64,000 bases of DNA from Planctomycetota bacterium (GTDB taxonomy: Bacteria > Planctomycetota > MHYJ01 > WSZJ01 > JACPWG01): positions 1-64,000 of the forward strand of contig JACPWG010000011.1 of NCBI GenBank assembly GCA_016197205.1. Direction: 5' to 3'. Below, piece by piece: positions 16,517 through 27,300 of this stretch. A program made the position numbers and the translations under genes. The notes beneath the pieces are model-generated. The model saw nothing but the letters and a program-made list of their open reading frames with translations, was not told the origin of the DNA and made no database searches. Position 1 is the stretch's first letter. The number at the start of each line of letters is the position of its first letter.

Positions 16517-18175
16517 ATGCCCGGTAGCGGTCCCCCTCGGCCCGATCCGTCGCTGCCGCTTTCGCGGCTCCTGCTCGACTTTCCGTGGCTCCGCCTCGTC
16601 CTCGATCGACACAGGGTCCGCGCCTGCTGCGGCGGAGCCTGCTCGCTCCGCGAGGCGGTCGAACAGAGCGGCGCCTCGCTCCCCGACTTCCTGCGTTCCG
16701 TCGACGAGGCCCTCGCTTGTGACGCCGACGCGTCCCAGGCAGACGCCGCCGATGCCCCCGAGGCGCCCTTCCGCACCGCCTTCGAACCCTTCCGCATCAA
16801 GGTGGTCGAACCGCTCGGCGCCACGACGCGCGCCGACCGCACGCGCGCACTCGAGGCCGTCGGCTACAACCTCTTCCGACTCCCCGCCGCCATGGTCCTC
16901 ATCGATCTCCTCACGGACAGCGGGACCTCCGCCATGTCCGCGGAGCAGTGGTCGGCGCTCTTCCGCGCGGACGAAGCGTACGCGGGCTCCCGCAGCTTCT
17001 ATCGGTTCGAAGAGGAGGTCCGCGAACTCACCGGCTTCAAGCACGTGATCCCGACGCACCAAGGGCGCGCCGCCGAGCGGATCCTCTTCAGCCTGGTCGG
17101 CGGGCCCCGCCACATCGTCCCCTCCAACACGCTCTTCGACACGACCCGCGCGAACGTCGAGGCCTCGGGCGCACGCGGGGTGGACCTGCCCGTCGCCGAA
17201 GGCCTCGACACGGCGAAGCCACATCCCTTCAAAGGCAACATCGACCTCGATGCGCTCGAGACGCTGCTCGCCGGCGAAGGGCGCGGCGCGATCCCCCTGG
17301 TCCTCATGACGCTCACGAACAACGCGGTCGGCGGCCAGCCCGTCTCGCTCGCGAACCTCCGCGACGTCCGGGCGCTCTGCGCTATGCACGGCGTCCCCCT
17401 CTTCCTCGATGCCGCTCGCTTCGCCGAAAATTGCTGGCTGATCCGCGAACGCGAGCCCGGCCAGTCGGACAGATCCCCCCGCGCGATCGCGCGCGAGGTG
17501 TTTTCCCTCGCGGACGGCTGCGTCTTCTCCGGCAAGAAGGACGGCCTCTCGAACATGGGCGGTTTTCTCGCCGTGCACGACGACGCGCTCGCCGCGCGTG
17601 CACGCGACCTCCTGGTCCTCGGCGAGGGCTTCCCGACCTACGGCGGCATGGCGGCGCGCGATCTCGAGGCGCTCGCGGTCGGCCTGCGTGAATGCCTCGA
17701 GCCGGACTACCTCGATCATCGCATCCGGTCGGTCGCCAGGTTCGGCGAGGCGCTGCGGCGCGCCGGGCTGCCGCTCGTCGAGCCGGTCGGCGGACACGCG
17801 GTCTTCTTGGACGCCGCCCGCCTCCTCCCGCGCCTCGGCCCCGACGACTTCCCGGCCCAGGCCCTCGCCTGCGCGCTCTACCGCGAAGGGGGCGTCCGCG
17901 GCGTCGAGGTGGGCACGCTGATGTTCGGCCGCACGGACCCTGCGACCGGCCGTCAGGTCCCGGCGCGCCACGAGTTGGTCCGGCTCGCCGTGCCGCGTAG
18001 GGTGTATACCCGCTGCCACCTCGAGTACGTCGCCGAAGTCGCGGGCAGGGTCGCGGAGCACGCGGACCGCCTCGGCGGACTCTCGCTCGTCGAGGAGCCG
18101 CCGGCCCTCCGCCATTTCGGCGCGCGGCTCCGACCGCGAGCGGCGGCGAGAACACGTTGTCCGGAGGTTTGGTGA
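16517..18175 (+). CDS. tnaA: Tryptophanase with N-terminal CCGG (ScdA_N-like) domain
   Basis: 552 residues; AAAGGAGG lies 4 bases before ATG 16517. Residues about 85-552 align by eye with the tryptophanase/tyrosine phenol-lyase family: LLTDSGTSAMS, GDEAYAGS-like DEAYAGSRSFYRFEE, THQGRAAERIL, the PLP lysine in FSGKKDGLSNMGG, GFPTYGG and GGHAVFLDA. The stretch GVRGVEVG lacks the arginine that tyrosine phenol-lyase uses to bind phenol (Arg381 in Citrobacter), so tryptophan to indole, pyruvate and ammonia is the better call. Residues 1-70 are an extra domain with VRACCGGACSLREA, like the ScdA_N/DUF542 or DUF1858 cysteine motif. That fusion is unusual; tryptophanases are normally about 460-470 residues. 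One base separates it from the next gene. Confidence 0.88.
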   Translation: MPGSGPPRPDPSLPLSRLLLDFPWLRLVLDRHRVRACCGGACSLREAVEQSGASLPDFLRSVDEALACDADASQADAADAPEAPFRTAFEPFRIKVVEPLGATTRADRTRALEAVGYNLFRLPAAMVLIDLLTDSGTSAMSAEQWSALFRADEAYAGSRSFYRFEEEVRELTGFKHVIPTHQGRAAERILFSLVGGPRHIVPSNTLFDTTRANVEASGARGVDLPVAEGLDTAKPHPFKGNIDLDALETLLAGEGRGAIPLVLMTLTNNAVGGQPVSLANLRDVRALCAMHGVPLFLDAARFAENCWLIREREPGQSDRSPRAIAREVFSLADGCVFSGKKDGLSNMGGFLAVHDDALAARARDLLVLGEGFPTYGGMAARDLEALAVGLRECLEPDYLDHRIRSVARFGEALRRAGLPLVEPVGGHAVFLDAARLLPRLGPDDFPAQALACALYREGGVRGVEVGTLMFGRTDPATGRQVPARHELVRLAVPRRVYTRCHLEYVAEVAGRVAEHADRLGGLSLVEEPPALRHFGARLRPRAAARTRCPEVW

Positions 18176-18176
18176 C

Positions 18177-19223
18177 ATGAGCTTTTTCGACCCCGAAGTC
18201 CGGTCCGGCGCCGCCCCTGAGGATGTGCTCTATCGCAAGGAAGGGGGCGTCGCCACCATCACGCTCAACCGTCCAAAGGCGCTGAACGCCTACGCCACCC
18301 CGACCCTCCGGGAGCTGGCGCGCGCCTTTCAGCAGGCGGCGTGGGACGACGGCGTGGCCGTGATCGTCTTCACGGGCGCCGGGGAACGCGCCTTCTGCAC
18401 CGGCGGCGACGTGAAGGAATACGAAGAGGTCTACACGCGGCGGCCGCGCGACTACTGGAAGTACATGGGGCTCTTCCGCGCGTACCTCGAGTCGATCCTG
18501 AACAACGGCAAGGTGACGATCGCGCGGCTGAACGGCATGACGGTCGGCGGCGGTAACGAGTCCCACCTCGCGTGCGACCTTTCGGTCGCCGCCGAACACG
18601 CGCGGCTCTTCCAGGTCGGCACGGGCGTCGGTTCGGTCGCGTGCGGCGGGGCGACGCAATGGCTCCCGCTGGCCGTCGGCGACCGGCGCGCCCGCGAGAT
18701 GCTCTTTCTCAACGAGCCGGTCCCCGCCCGCAAGGCCCTGGAGTGGGGCCTCGTGAACCAGGTCGTCCCGTCCGTACGGCAGGGGGACCGCTGGGTCGAG
18801 AGCGCTTCCCCCGAGGAAATCGAAAAGGCACTCGCCGGGCGCGACGGCTACCGCATCGATTTCGCGAAGCTCGACGAGGCCGTGCAGGCGCTGGCGACCA
18901 AGCTTGCGGAGAAGTTCCCGGAGTGCACGCGGTACACGAAGCAGCAGGTGAACTACTGGAAGGAGCTGGCCTGGCACCAGACGATCGGCCATGCGCGGGA
19001 CTGGCTGTCGCTGCACTTCGCGTGCGTCGAGCCGTTCGAGGGGATGCGGGCCTTCGTGGAAAAGCGGAAGCCGCGCGTGCGGCAGCTCCGGGAGAAGGCG
19101 GCGCTGGGCGGGTCGTCGGAGCTGCTCTGGGGTGCGAACGCGCGCCGGTGCGCCGCGTGCGGAGCGCGGGACCTCCCCGCGGACTTCAAGTTCTGCGGCG
19201 TATGCGGGAGCTTGCTGTCATGA
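18177..19223 (+). CDS. Crotonase-family hydratase/hydrolase, Oah/BamA-like, with C-terminal zinc ribbon
   Basis: 348 residues; GGAGG lies upstream of ATG 18177. The crotonase fold shows an oxyanion segment AFCTGGDVKEYEEVY (about residues 73-87) and GMTVGGGNESHLACD (120-134). This AFCTGG-x-x-KEY pattern, the long insert after 200 and the C-terminal helical part resemble 6-oxocyclohex-1-ene-1-carbonyl-CoA hydrolase (Oah/BamA), the ring-opening enzyme of anaerobic benzoyl-CoA degradation. Residues 325-343 add a CAAC...CGVC zinc ribbon that I do not associate with Oah. The next gene is a Had-like dehydrogenase, the enzyme before Oah in that pathway. No benzoyl-CoA reductase is in the window, so the true acyl-CoA substrate is open. 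Confidence 0.8.
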   Translation: MSFFDPEVRSGAAPEDVLYRKEGGVATITLNRPKALNAYATPTLRELARAFQQAAWDDGVAVIVFTGAGERAFCTGGDVKEYEEVYTRRPRDYWKYMGLFRAYLESILNNGKVTIARLNGMTVGGGNESHLACDLSVAAEHARLFQVGTGVGSVACGGATQWLPLAVGDRRAREMLFLNEPVPARKALEWGLVNQVVPSVRQGDRWVESASPEEIEKALAGRDGYRIDFAKLDEAVQALATKLAEKFPECTRYTKQQVNYWKELAWHQTIGHARDWLSLHFACVEPFEGMRAFVEKRKPRVRQLREKAALGGSSELLWGANARRCAACGARDLPADFKFCGVCGSLLS

Positions 19224-20278
19224 AAGCCGCCGTTTTCCATGGCCCGCGTCGCCCGCTCACGGTCGAGGACGTGCCCCTGCCGGAGGTGAGGGCCGGCGAA
19301 ATCCTCGTGCGGGTGGCGGCGTGCGGCGTGTGCCACACGGACCTGCACTACCTCGACCACGACGTGCCGACGTTTCGAAAACCGCCCCTCATCCTGGGGC
19401 ACGAACCGGCGGGCCTCGTGGAGCGGATCGGCGCGGGCGTGCTCGCGGTCGCCGAGGGGGACCGCGTCCTCCTGCCCGCGGTGCTGACGTGCGGCACTTG
19501 CGAGCTGTGCCGGGCGGGGAGGGAGAACATCTGCCTCGGCATGGCGATGTTTGGGAACCACATCGACGGGGCGTTCGCGGAGTACGTGCGGGCGCCGGCG
19601 AAGGACGCCGTGCGGCTGCCGCCGGAACTCTCGTTGGAGGAAGCGGCCGTCATCGCGGACGCGGTCTCCACGCCGTACCACGCCGTGGTGAACCGCGCGC
19701 GCGTGCGGGCGGGGGACACGGTCGCGGTGTTCGGCTGCGGCGGCGTGGGACTGAACGCCGTGCAACTCGCGGTCGCGGTCGGCGCGACGGTCATCGCCGT
19801 GGACCTGGACGCGAAGAAGCTCGCACTCGCGCGGGAATTCGGCGCGAGGGACGTCATTGACGCCGCGGCCCATCCGGAACCGGCGCGCGAGGTGAAGCGG
19901 CTGACCGGAGGCGGGGTGGACGTCGCGTTTGAGGCAGTCGGCAGCCCGCGCACGCTCACCGCCGCCTGCGATGCGCTGCGCCGCGGGGGGAAGCTCTGCG
20001 TCATCGGGTACTCGGAGAAGCCGTTCGAACTGAACGCCGCACGACTGATGTTCCACGAGCTCGAGGTGATGGGCTCGCTCGGCTGCCGGCCCGTGGACTA
20101 TCCGCGGGTGGTCAGGATGGTGCAGTCGGGCCGCATCCGGGTAGGGCCGCTGATCACGGGGCGATTTCCATTGGAGCGGATCAACGACGCCCTGGATGCG
20201 CTGCGCGCGGGGGAAGGTATCCGGAATGTGGTGATCCCGGGTCGCGCGGGAGGTGAGAAGGCGCCACCGAAGACGTAG
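19220..20278 (+). CDS. Zinc-dependent alcohol dehydrogenase, Had-like
   Basis: 352 residues; its ATG overlaps the crotonase stop (ATGA). It is a medium-chain dehydrogenase: catalytic zinc ligands in ACGVCHTDLH and GHEP, four-cysteine structural zinc site CGTCELCRAGRENIC, and the NAD-binding GCGGVGLNAVQLA. Ending a tryptophanase/crotonase/dehydrogenase run and directly coupled to an Oah-like gene, it is a candidate 6-hydroxycyclohex-1-ene-1-carbonyl-CoA dehydrogenase (Had) or an enzyme acting on a similar beta-hydroxy acyl-CoA. General members of this family oxidise simple alcohols, so family is sure and substrate is not. Confidence 0.88.
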   Translation: MKAAVFHGPRRPLTVEDVPLPEVRAGEILVRVAACGVCHTDLHYLDHDVPTFRKPPLILGHEPAGLVERIGAGVLAVAEGDRVLLPAVLTCGTCELCRAGRENICLGMAMFGNHIDGAFAEYVRAPAKDAVRLPPELSLEEAAVIADAVSTPYHAVVNRARVRAGDTVAVFGCGGVGLNAVQLAVAVGATVIAVDLDAKKLALAREFGARDVIDAAAHPEPAREVKRLTGGGVDVAFEAVGSPRTLTAACDALRRGGKLCVIGYSEKPFELNAARLMFHELEVMGSLGCRPVDYPRVVRMVQSGRIRVGPLITGRFPLERINDALDALRAGEGIRNVVIPGRAGGEKAPPKT

Positions 20279-20290
20279 AGGGGGAAGGAA

Positions 20291-20423
20291 CGAAGAGGAC
20301 GAGCCACCGAAGACGCCGAAGACGCCGAAACGGGGGAGGCGAGGAAACGGGACGAAGAACACCAGGAGGACAGTGGACGAAGAGGACGAGCCACCGAAGA
20401 CGCCGAAGACGCCGAAACGGGGG
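20291..20423 (+). repeat. Direct repeat pair, family 5
   Basis: Two nearly identical blocks (20291-20337 and 20377-20423) built on GAGCCACCGAAGACGCCGAA, 86 bp apart. Related single copies occur near 34426-34455 and, inverted, near 56748-56776. Confidence 0.75.
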
Positions 20424-20453
20424 AAACCGAACGAAGAAAACGAGCGACCGAAC

Positions 20454-20478
20454 GGAACCGCGACCGTGAGGGAGCGGC
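20454..20478 (+). repeat. Short dispersed repeat, family 4, copy 2
   Basis: Matches CGCGACCGTSAGGGAGCGG; lies directly after the family 5 direct repeats and before family 1 copy B. Confidence 0.7.
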
Positions 20479-20489
20479 TTGGGTTTGTA

Positions 20490-20745
20490 CTTCAACAAGC
20501 CGAAATGAAGCTAAAATCGATCTCTCAGTGCGTTGCCAGCGATTATCGCCGGTAGAGGAGCGTGGACTGAGCGCCCGGCCTCTGCGTCTCCGCGTCTCTG
20601 TGTAAAAGTCCCGCATTCGACCCACGCGGCCGGTTCGAATTTCAAATTGCAAAAGGTCAAATATCAAATTTCAAATTTCTCCCGCGGCTAGTTGGGACGC
20701 GGAGCCATGATCTAGCCGCTTGCCGCCTTCGGTCGCGTTCCTCCG
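20490..20745 (-). repeat. Dispersed composite repeat, family 1, copy B
   Basis: Inverted relative to copies A, C and D. It carries the right-hand end GCCGAAATGAAGCTAAAATC, the GCGCCCGGCCTCTGCGTCTC block, the AATTTCAAAT tracts and the left block GCGGAGCCATGATCTAGCC. About 255 bp, with roughly 90 percent identity to copy D by eye. Confidence 0.85.
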
Positions 20746-20953
20746 TGCCCTACCGCCCGGGCGGCAGTTCATGACAGTTCGGCAACTCGTGGCCGCGTGG
20801 GTCGTATGTCTTTTGTTGTACACAGATGCCGCGGTGCTCCGGGCGTTGACTCGACCCCAGTTCCTCTGCGTCTCCGCGCCTCTGTGTTTCGTGAGCCCGT
20901 CCGTTGATTGAACCCCCGTCGCTTTTTCCGGCACCTCAGGACGAACCCGAGCC

Positions 20954-22429
<1,476 letters not shown>

Positions 22430-22765
22430 GTGAGGGGGCAGTTGCGAGTCGGCCTCCGACGCTGTCGGTTCGCATCCTCGCCGAGACACCGGGGGGCTGC
22501 AAGCTGCGCCGGCCTGACAGCCCGGAGGGACTCGGCACCCAGCGAATCCGGTCATTTTGGTTGTGCGCACCGTCCCGTCCAACTACAGTAACTCCGGGCC
22601 GTGGCCACGCCTCCCCTCCATCATGGACAGCCCACTCAGCGGCCACGAGGGGCCGGCGATTCTGCATGTCCGGGCACGATCCCGCCCCACGACGGCGCCC
22701 GGCACGAATCTCAACCCGTGCCTTTGCCCTCATCGCCCAACAAGGCTGCGTTCCTCCCCCCAGAC
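22430..22765. other. Intergenic region, 336 bp
   Basis: Between the sigma-54 activator and the next plus-strand gene. Lower GC than the neighbours and no recognisable feature. The downstream frame is open into this region, so part may be coding if that gene starts earlier (22601). Confidence 0.4.
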
Positions 22766-23521
22766 ATGTGGAGCGCTCCGGAGATGCAGGAAACGCTGCC
22801 GGATGTCGCAGTAATCATGCGCGCCCTTCCACAACCGGCCGCGGGGAGCTTGTGGGCAGGCACGTTCCATCGGTTGCTGACATGCGCCTACGCGCTCCAG
22901 ATGGCGCGCCGCCTTCGGTGTGACACGAATCGCGTTCGCGGCGACACTCAACTTTCGGCGCTCCCGTCCGCCATCCTTGAATGGGTCGAGCACGCGGGAG
23001 CAGCATCGGATGTGGCGCGGCTCGTCGCCCCGCCCGACGCAGGCCCGCTGCGGTCGTGGCTTCACGGCTTTTACGTCGAAGCGGCGACCGATCAACTCGG
23101 CGCCGCGCCGGAGCTGCTCTTCGAATCGTTGGCATGCTCGGACCGCTCCCTTCGACCCTACGTCTCGCCTCCAGGAGACCGGGCGCGCGACTGGATCGGA
23201 ATCACGGGCGCGGTCGAACGGTGGGCCGACAGGCTCGGGCTCGTGGCAATCCGGCGCCTCGCTTCCCATCTTCCTACGTGCACGGCCCTCAGTCCGCGCC
23301 CTCCATTCGAACACTTCGTGAGCATGGGTGGGGAGACTTGTCACGAGGGGTGCATCCTTCAACAATTGCACGAGGGTCGTTTCCACCCCCGGCATTCCGG
23401 CGCTCCGGTACCGGAAGGATTTGCCCACGGAGACACGGATTTCTGGTATGGGGTCACCTACAACGCGTTCGAGCTGATCGCGGCGGGATACCGGGAGGCG
23501 GCGATTCGATTCCCGGGCTAG
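22766..23521 (+). CDS. Protein of unknown function upstream of HNH endonuclease
   Basis: 251 residues from ATG 22766; ATGs at 22783 and 22818 and a longer frame from 22601 are also possible and no start has a good ribosome-binding site. The product is mixed alpha/beta with His/Cys-rich segments (MGGETCHEGCILQQLHEGRF, FAHGDTDFWYG). I recognise no family. It ends a few bases before the open frame of the HNH gene, so the two probably form a unit. Its less GC-biased codon use and its position after a repeat-rich area suggest acquired DNA. It may be a partner in a restriction-like or defence module, but nothing in the sequence shows that directly. Confidence 0.5.
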   Translation: MWSAPEMQETLPDVAVIMRALPQPAAGSLWAGTFHRLLTCAYALQMARRLRCDTNRVRGDTQLSALPSAILEWVEHAGAASDVARLVAPPDAGPLRSWLHGFYVEAATDQLGAAPELLFESLACSDRSLRPYVSPPGDRARDWIGITGAVERWADRLGLVAIRRLASHLPTCTALSPRPPFEHFVSMGGETCHEGCILQQLHEGRFHPRHSGAPVPEGFAHGDTDFWYGVTYNAFELIAAGYREAAIRFPG

Positions 23522-23627
23522 AGGGACCGATCACCTCGGCCTTCGAAAGGTACAGCCCGATCCGCCTCCGCAGGACCTGCTTCGAGCCCTCGCCGCTGGG
23601 GGACCGAATGCCTGGCAGAGCGAGGGT

Positions 23628-24224
23628 GTGCGCCAGTGGCTTCTTGGCGAATTCCACGAGAAGTGCGCGTACTGCGAAAGGAGGGTCGGCCGCGGGCAAG
23701 TGGACCACTTCATGCCAATGAAGCTCTGGCCCGACCGCGCTAACGACTGGACTAACCTTCGCTTGTCCTGCTCGGACTGCAACACGAAGTACAAGCGCGC
23801 GATGAACGGCGGCAACAGTCTGGATCGGGCGCAGTATCGAGAACCCCTTGACCCTTGCGCGCCCGCATACGCTCCGCGCACGCATTTATGGGCCGAGTTT
23901 TCCCCCCAATCGGATCCCTACGGGGCCGTCCGACTCCTCCCGCGCACCCAGGTCGCCATGGAGACCATTGCCATGACTGGGCTGCACCTGAATCGCGCGG
24001 AGCTTCTCAGCGATCGCGCCGTGAAGTGCGGGCGTTATCGCTCCGACTCCGACCGGCTGAAAAACCTGCGCCACCATGAGGCTGCCGAGCCCGCCCTTCG
24101 AAAGGACCCCCTACACCAGCAAAAGAAGCGCGACCTTCTACGACGACTCGTCTATCAACGGGGCGACTGCCAGGAGTATGTCGGCGTGCTCCGACTGCTT
24201 CGAGAAGCACGCGCGAAGGCGTAG
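23628..24224 (+). CDS. HNH endonuclease (TIGR02646-like)
   Basis: 198 residues from GTG 23628. The HNH/zinc core is clear: KCAYCERRVGRGQVDHFMP supplies the first CxxC and the Asp-His pair, and NLRLSCSDCNTKYK supplies the second CxxC and the Asn. This spacing resembles the TIGR02646 group found with retrons and Septu-type defence ATPases. The open frame continues upstream to 23478 without a normal start codon. Residues just before the GTG (LRKVQPDPPPQDLL, NAWQSEGV) look like the usual N-terminus of this family, so the annotated start is probably too short or the true start was lost by mutation. No ATPase or reverse transcriptase gene is next to it. Confidence 0.75.
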   Translation: MRQWLLGEFHEKCAYCERRVGRGQVDHFMPMKLWPDRANDWTNLRLSCSDCNTKYKRAMNGGNSLDRAQYREPLDPCAPAYAPRTHLWAEFSPQSDPYGAVRLLPRTQVAMETIAMTGLHLNRAELLSDRAVKCGRYRSDSDRLKNLRHHEAAEPALRKDPLHQQKKRDLLRRLVYQRGDCQEYVGVLRLLREARAKA

Positions 24225-24358
24225 ACTCGGTCGCGGGGCTCGGGCACCCCCCTCCCCCCACCGCCTTCAAGCCGGCGCACCAAGAGTACTCCGGCTGCTC
24301 TCGCTGGACGTCTCGTCTCAGCACCCGGCCCGCGCCGCCCCCTCCCCCGTTGCCCCTC

Positions 24359-27300
24359 TCATTTCCCCGTCGACTCGCTCCCGACGTTCGACAGCGCCGA
24401 CTCGTTCCCCGCCTCGTCCCGGACCTTCAGCGCGAAGTAGTACAGCGTCCCCGGCTCCAGGCCGGTCGCTACGGTCTCCTCCGCCTGCCCGCTCGCCCGC
24501 GGGACCGTCGTCGTCACCGGGCGCGCGGACACCCACGACGCATCCGTGATGGGCGAGGTCGCGTACCGGAGATCGTAGGCAGACGCGCGGCCTGCCCGGC
24601 CGTCGTCCCCGCCGGCCGTCCACCGCACGCGCAGCATCGTGTTCACCGGCCCGTCCGCCTCCCCCACCTCCAGCTCCGCGATCTGCGCGTAGGCCAGCCC
24701 GTCCACGCCGTTCATCCGCGTGACGACCAGCCGCACGAACCGCGCCGGCGTCGCGGGGAACTCGAACACGGCGTGCGTCCGCTCCGAGGCCTGGAAGCCC
24801 TCCACTTTCTTCACCACCACCCAGCGCGCGCCGTCCACGCTCGTCTCCAGCCGGAAGTCTGCGGGGAAGAGCGAGGCGAACTGCTCGCGCGGCATCGCGC
24901 GCACGCGGTTCACGGGCCGCGTCGTCCCCAGGTCCAGCGTCACGAACTCGTCCGAGGGGCCGGTCTTCGTCCCGGTCGACCAGGCGGTCGAGTACAGGCC
25001 ATCCGTCACCTTGTCCTTGCCGTACTCCGCGGACTGCTCGCTCGAAGCGGCCGTCGCCAGCGCCGCCGAGAACTGCCCGCTCCCCGTCACCGCCTCCGCG
25101 CGCAGGTCTGCGACGGCGGCCGGCGCCTCCGTGTCGGCGTCGCCGTGCTTCCCGGCGGTGAAGGCGACCTTCACGAGGCGCGAAGAATTCCCCGCCTCGT
25201 CCACCACGCGCACGCCAAGCTCCACGGCCTGGCCCGGCGTCAGGCCCGCCAGCAGGAACCGCTCGGCGGTCCCGGCCGCGCCCGGGCGCCCTTCGCCCAC
25301 GGCCTGCGTCGCGCCGGTCCACGTCGCGTCGTCGAGCGGCGCGGGGCCGAAGCGCACGTCGTACGCCTCGGGCGTCCCCGTGCCCGCGGCCGGCGCCTTC
25401 CAGGAAAGGGCCACCAGCCGGTCCGCCGGCCCCTTCGGCTCGTGCACGGTCAGCTCCGCGACCTGCGCGTAATGGTTCTGCGTCAGCCCCTCCTGCGCCG
25501 AGGTCCCGCCGAAGCGCACGTAGCGCGCGGCCTCCGCGGCGAACGAGAATTCCGCCGCCTCGCCCGGCGCACGCGACGGCTCCTGGTCCCGGACGACCGT
25601 CTTCCAGGACTTGCCGTCCAGGCTCACTTCGACGAAGACGTTACGCGGGAACAGTTCGGGCGTCTCCGAACGCGGCAGGGCGCGCACGCTCCCGACCGCG
25701 CAGATGGAGCCGAGATCCACCACCAAGTGCTCCGTACGCGGGCCGCGACTCCCGGCGGACGACCAGCTCGTCCCCGGCCGGGCGTCCGCTGCCAGCTCCT
25801 TTTCCCAGCCGCTCCCCAGCACGCTCGACGCCTCCGTCACGCGCGCGGCGAGCGCCTCGCCGGTGCCCGACACCTCGCGAGCGGCAAGCTCAGTGATCGG
25901 TTCGGGCGCGGCCGTGTCCGCGCTCGTCGTGGCGAAGGTCCCGGCCAGCGGACCCGCGTTCCCCGCCTCGTCCACCGCCTTGATCGCGAAATGGAAGGTC
26001 TGCCCCGCCGGCAGGCTGGTCACGAGGAAGGTCTCCGCGCTGCCCGACGGCTGGGGCGCCGGCACTCCCTGCACGGGCGTGGCGGCCGCGAACGACCCTT
26101 CGCTGATCGGAGCGGTCGCTTGCCGCAGGTCATAGGCCGCCGCGGCGCCCGTGAGGCCGTCGTCGCCTACCGCGGTCCATGTCAGCTTCACGCCGCTGTT
26201 CAGCGCGGGCGGCGGCTCGAGCACCTGGATTTCGCCGATCTGCGTCGAAAAGAAAAGACCGGACTTTTGCATCTTCGTGACCAGCACGCGGACGAAGCGC
26301 GCGGCCACCGGCGCGGGGAAGGGGTACACCTTCAGCTCGCCGTTCCCGGCCACCTGCTTCGTGACGGTGACCTGCGAGACGTAGTTCACGTCGTCCTGCG
26401 AAGTCTGGAGCTGGAAGTCGATGGGGAAGCTTGTCGTAAAGTTCGTCCGCGCGGCCAGCTTGACCATGCCGACGTTTTTCGTGGAGCCGCAGTCGCAGGT
26501 GAGGGACTCGGGCGTGAGCTGTTTGCGAAGCAGGGACTGCCAGCCGGTCGTGAGATCGGCGTCCGTGGCCCTCCCCGGCCCCGCGTTCACGGCGTCGTTC
26601 GTGGAGGTCGCCTTCACCGCCGGGGCTGGAAGCTGCGGGCCGTCGATCTTGGTCGCCAGCGACTGGAGGTTGAGGATCGGCGAGGGGGCGGTCACGTCGC
26701 TCGCCACGACGGACACGTTGACCGACTTTGGGGAGCCGTCCGCGCCGCCGCCCGCGGTCACGGTCAGCACCGCCTGGAAGTTCCCGGCATTCAGGCTCGT
26801 CGTGTTCGCCGTCACGCTCACGGTCCCGTTGCCCGTCCCCGACGTGGGCGCGACGGTGACGAAGGGCGCGTTCGAAACGATCGACCAGGAAAGGGTCCCG
26901 CCCCCCGCGTTCGAGATCGAGACATTCTGGGGCGCGGGCTGGAGAGTCCCCTTCTCGCCTCCGGCGAAGGCCAGAAGCGAGGGAGACACCGCCAGGCTCG
27001 GCGGCTGGGTCACGGTCAGCGACACGGAGACCACCTTGGGGGAGGTCGCGCCCGCCTCCGCCGAGGTGACGTTGATCGCGCCATTCACCAGGCCCACGGG
27101 CACGCCGCCGGCCGCAACCGTCGCGGTGACCGTCTGCGAAGTCCCGGCCCCGAGGGTGCCTCCGGTCGGGGAGAGCGTGAGGAACGTCGTGTTGTGGGTC
27201 GCCGCCCAGGTGAGGCTACCGCCGCCCCCATTGGTGACGGTGAACGTCTGACTCGGGGGATTCTGGCCAAGCTGCGTCGTGAACGCGAGGTTGGTCGGAT

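Larger units (their letters stand above)
20279..20953. other. Repeat-filled intergenic region, 675 bp
   Basis: Contains, in order, two direct copies of a 45-bp GACGCCGAAGACGCCGAAAC-type unit (about 20291-20337 and 20377-20423), a family 4 short repeat (20454-20478), inverted family 1 repeat copy B (20490-20745), and a CTGCGTCTCCGCGCCTCTGTG piece near 20866. No gene is visible. Confidence 0.75.

Noticed and set aside
16517..18175. Tyrosine phenol-lyase, which would fit an aromatic pathway
   Set aside because: The position of the phenol-binding arginine is a valine (GVRGVEVG), as in tryptophanases.
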